DNA of 64,000 bases, taken from the NCBI GenBank assembly GCA_038025085.1, contig CM076146.1:12462001-12526000 (forward strand), read 5' to 3'. This stretch comes from Tetragonia tetragonoides. Lineage: Eukaryota > Streptophyta > Magnoliopsida > Caryophyllales > Aizoaceae. A model generated the notes under the pieces. That model was given only the letters and a program-made list of their open reading frames with translations, had not been told where the DNA came from and did not search any database. A program made the position numbers and the translations under genes. This document shows positions 60,990 to 64,000 of this stretch, in pieces. Position 1 is the stretch's first letter; every line of letters starts with the position of its first letter.

Positions 60990-61624
60990 TCACGGTCTAA
61001 TAAAATAAGTTTATATATATATAATGTTTAAAATATCTGAAGTGAAATTATTAATAATATTGATAAACACAATTTATTTTATTTTTGCAAAGATTTCTAT
61101 CCATATTATGCATGCTAATTCTTAAAAATGATATTTTCATACCACATTCATTTGTAATAAGATTAGATTAAATTTAAATAGAGAATAAAAAAGAGTATAG
61201 ATACACTAATTTCAATAAAATGCATGAGGTATCAACTTTCAGTGCTTATATACCGTTAATGCAGAATGAGTTTATTCATTCCTTCATTAATTAAATTACT
61301 TGATTATGGGCTAGTAAAATAATTTTATGAATATTTTTTTGTCTAATATTATAAATATATTTAAAATATAATGCTTAAAATACTTGAATTGAAATTATTA
61401 ATATTAGTATTCATAAAATATATTTTATTTTTCCAGATATTTCTAATCATCTGATGCATGCTAAGTCTTGAAAATGATATTTTCATACTACATTCATTTG
61501 TTATGGGATTGGACTAAATTTAGATAGAGAATAAAAACAATATACGTACTATAAATTCACACTAAATTAATGAAAAAAAACGAATAAACTCATTCTGCAT
61601 TAACAGTATATTTGCACTAAAAGT
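60990..61624. repeat. A/T-rich direct repeat with an inverted end
   Basis: Segments at about 60998-61230 and 61308-61560 are direct repeats (TGATATTTTCATACNACATT and TAGAGAATAAAAA in both). In addition TTAATGCAGAATGAGTTTAT (61257) reappears inverted as ATAAACTCATTCTGCATTAA (61583), part of an inverted repeat of about 45 bp (61236-61283 against 61578-61624). Confidence 0.75.
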
Positions 61625-62097
61625 TAAGTTTATACATCATGCTCGTTTTATACTGCACAACTAAAATTATCTGACAAAGTTGTACACATGTGGCGTCTAC
61701 GTACGTGTAATCTTCAAATGAACATTTCCTCTTATGTGAAGTTCTATATGTGTCATCATCGCATGGAAATAATTCAACTTTATAGGATACATATACATGT
61801 ATATCTCATTTTGAAGCGTTTTTCAAATGCAATCCAACAGAGTCAGAATTATAATTTTTTAACTTGCGTAACTAAAGTTATTTTATTTTGTAATTTGGAA
61901 ATATGGTAATAAATATGTAATTAAGTCAACTAATGATGAAGAATTAATGGTGGATGATGTGGTACGCTATGTGGCATGTTTGAGCTTGCTTGTGCTTATG
62001 TGTCGCCATACGTGTCAACCTCACATGATGTGGTTCGCCTACGTGGGCTCCCACGTGTCGTCACCACACGAATAAAAGACTCAGTTATATGTATATA
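61625..62097. other. A/T-rich spacer, no gene seen
   Basis: Includes short repeats of CACGTG/ACGTGTC type (62000-62070). No family signature. Confidence 0.4.
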
Positions 62098-62532
62098 CTA
62101 GGACTTTACCCGTGCTACGCACGGGCGACCCATTTATCACTATTTTTTTATGTACAAAATATTTTTTGAATTTTTTTTTTAAAAATTATACATAAGTACA
62201 TAAAGAATAATGAAAAATAGAAATTGATCGAAATGTTACACACACCACTCACCATTCTCCGTCTCAAAAATAAAATAATATCTATCACTTGCCAGTTAAC
62301 TTGCAATTGTACATCATATAATATAACTTAATAAATTGTCACTCCAAATGTGACCCATGTACTTATATTTTAAGCATATGCTTATAAAATTTATGTTCAT
62401 ACTGTGTTTATACTTTCATTTAAAACGTAATTAAATATTTAATGGTTGTCAATATTAAGGACGATTATCTTCATAAATAATAGTCAATTTTCACATAATT
62501 TATGCTTATACAAACTGATATAATTCTTGTTA

Positions 62533-62786
62533 CTCCCTCCGTCCCTCTCTTATCTTCTCATTTGACTTTTTGAGTCAAACTTTATAAATATTGACTGTTG
62601 ATTTGTGAAAAATATTTAAAGATTTATAAGATCAAAATACATTTCTTAGATTCGTTTAGATTATATTTTCACAATATCAATTTTTTAATATAATTATATC
62701 TGTATAATTAAAGTTATTAATGGTTAAAGTATCATCTTGGAGACAGTGCAATGTCAAGTGAGAAGATAAGAGAGGGATGGAGGGAG
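62533..62786. mobile_element. Stowaway MITE (Tc1/Mariner-type)
   Basis: 254 bp with terminal inverted repeats of about 33 bp starting CTCCCTCCGTCCCTCTCTTA (one mismatch at the other end: CTCCCTCCATCCC) and the TA target duplication at 62531-62532 and 62787-62788. The H1 Helitron shows the empty TA site at 28341. Confidence 0.95.
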
Positions 62787-63839
62787 TATTAAACAAACCA
62801 TCAGTGTGATTAGACTGTCCCTTAATGTGTATTTCAGTATTTGGAATCTAAAAGTTAAAAGACTTACCTTCTTTCAATTTGAAAAAAATATCAACAACTC
62901 ACTATGTAAAAAAAGGGAATATAATATGTAATTCATCAAAATGTGACACTTGTACGCTACCTGCGCTTATACCCACAACTATATAACTCTTATTGTATTA
63001 TGTGGATCTATCCCCCCAAATATTCATATTTTGATCTATACCCTATAAAAGTTTTTATTGTTTTTAAAACTGGACATTAAGGTCATTTTAGATTGTATTA
63101 ATGTCATTCTATCTAAAGTAAAAAAATAAGGAATATGAATAGGTTATAACAATTACTATAGGATGTTGACAACTAATTACTGACCAAAATAAAAACAAAA
63201 AAAGAAAAATAATTAAGGTCCAATCAAATTGTGACACTTGTGACGTTACTTGCGATCTTACCCAAAACTATATACCTACTTATACTTATTCCACAAATAT
63301 CAGTCACATGTTAGTTATCCCCACAAATATTAGTCAAATATTACCTACCATGTAATACAATTATATTACAACTTGAAAATGATGACTATATATGTAACCA
63401 TGGTCACATATGCGTTTATTCCGGTAAAATTAGGCAAATGAATATTAGTGACATGTTTGTTGTCACATGACCTACGCTTATTGCCGCAAATATTAGTCAA
63501 TACCTATCATGTAATACCCACAATATATAATATATTAGAAGTAATGATTCTATACGCAACCCTTATCATATTACACGCACTTATCCCCTAAAATATATTG
63601 CCACGTCAAAATACTTTTTTTCCCCACAATTATAAAACTCAATAAAACTGGTGATATTTAGTGTCGTTATGCATATAAAAGATAAATAATATTTAATTTA
63701 GAAAATAGTCAAGTATTAAATAAGAATTTTTATTATTACATTTATTACATAAAATTAATGATCACCATAAAAACTACAAAAAAAAGGAATAAACAATAGC
63801 CAGTAACAATGTGACACATGTCATGTGACAGGCGCTTTT

Positions 63840-63903
63840 AACACACACACACACACGCACGCACGCACGCACGCATACGCACGCACGCACGCACGCACGC
63901 ACT
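63840..63903. repeat. (CA)n/(GCAC)n microsatellite
   Basis: ACACAC run followed by about 13 GCAC tetranucleotides in the 5' region of H2. Confidence 0.95.
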
Positions 63904-63920
63904 CACACATATTAATTAGA

Positions 63921-64000
63921 TTAGGGGTAAACCCGTGCTACGCACAGACAGTCAATTTATCGCAATATATAAATATATATTATTTGTTTATCTTAAATTT
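63921..64000 (-). mobile_element. Helitron copy H3, 3' end only
   Basis: Minus strand ends CTGTGCGTAGCACGGGTTT then ACCCCTAA, directly abutting the 5' TC of H2. The same hairpin core and internal sequence (GATAAATTGACTGTC-like) as H1/H2. Continues beyond the window. Confidence 0.75.

Larger units (their letters stand above)
62098..63920 (-). mobile_element. Helitron copy H2, with Stowaway insertion
   Basis: On the minus strand it starts TCTAATTAATATGTG after an A and ends CCCGTGCGTAGCACGGGT then AAAGTCCTAG before a T. It is collinear with H1 (27082-30690) throughout, for example GTAATACCCACAATATATAA against its complement near 27585. About 1.57 kb without the MITE. No Rep/helicase. Confidence 0.87.

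Overview
This is plant nuclear DNA, most likely from a eudicot: A/T-rich, with long microsatellites and plant-type LTR retrotransposons, an L1-type LINE, a CACTA element, a Stowaway MITE and Helitrons. I see no intact host gene, rRNA, functional tRNA or CRISPR array. Almost everything is explained by transposons inserted into transposons.

Layout. (1) 1-12577: Ty3/gypsy element E1 (Tat/Ogre-like, + strand). Its 5' LTR is cut by the window start; the 3' LTR is 11020-12577. (2) 12578-15597 and 58184-about 60800: the two halves of the oldest element, E4 (+ strand), with a duplicated leader and a gag split in two. (3) 15598-58183: a 42.6 kb Tat-like element E3 (- strand), inserted in E4's gag. The interrupted reading frame resumes on the far side, and the site is flanked by the 5-bp duplication AGCTG. 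E3 itself contains a 5.1 kb LINE (20641-25736, 11-bp target duplication), an unclassified inverted-repeat element (25792-27081), a Helitron (27082-30690) carrying a CACTA element (28366-30291), a chromovirus-type LTR (from 31291) and, inside its 5' LTR, a complete 13.0 kb element E2 (41344-54376, - strand). (4) 60990-64000: an A/T-rich direct/inverted repeat, a second copy of the Helitron (62098-63920) holding a Stowaway MITE, and the 3' end of a third Helitron abutting it head to tail.

The most interesting feature is shared by E1, E2 and E3. Between the end of pol and the 3' LTR, in antisense to gag-pol, lie genes that look like host genes: a plant-mobile-domain (PMD) gene with several introns (E2; remnant in E1) followed by a DUF7745-like gene (E1, E2, E3). 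Order and orientation are the same in E1 and E2. In both elements a GC-rich palindromic module occurs at three places: in the LTR promoter region, upstream of the PMD gene and upstream of the DUF7745 gene. The palindrome differs between elements but matches within an element. A second conserved noncoding motif (CCTACGTATC...GAATCAGG...CGTAGTTC) lies where pol and the antisense gene converge. Each element also has its own tandem repeat between the antisense genes and the 3' LTR.

All elements are decayed. E1 has lost RNase H and part of integrase and has nonsense codons; E2 has lost protease, RT and the gag core; E3 has two gag domains around a protease segment and a deleted integrase. Functional statements are family-level inferences from motifs read by eye; no database search was run.
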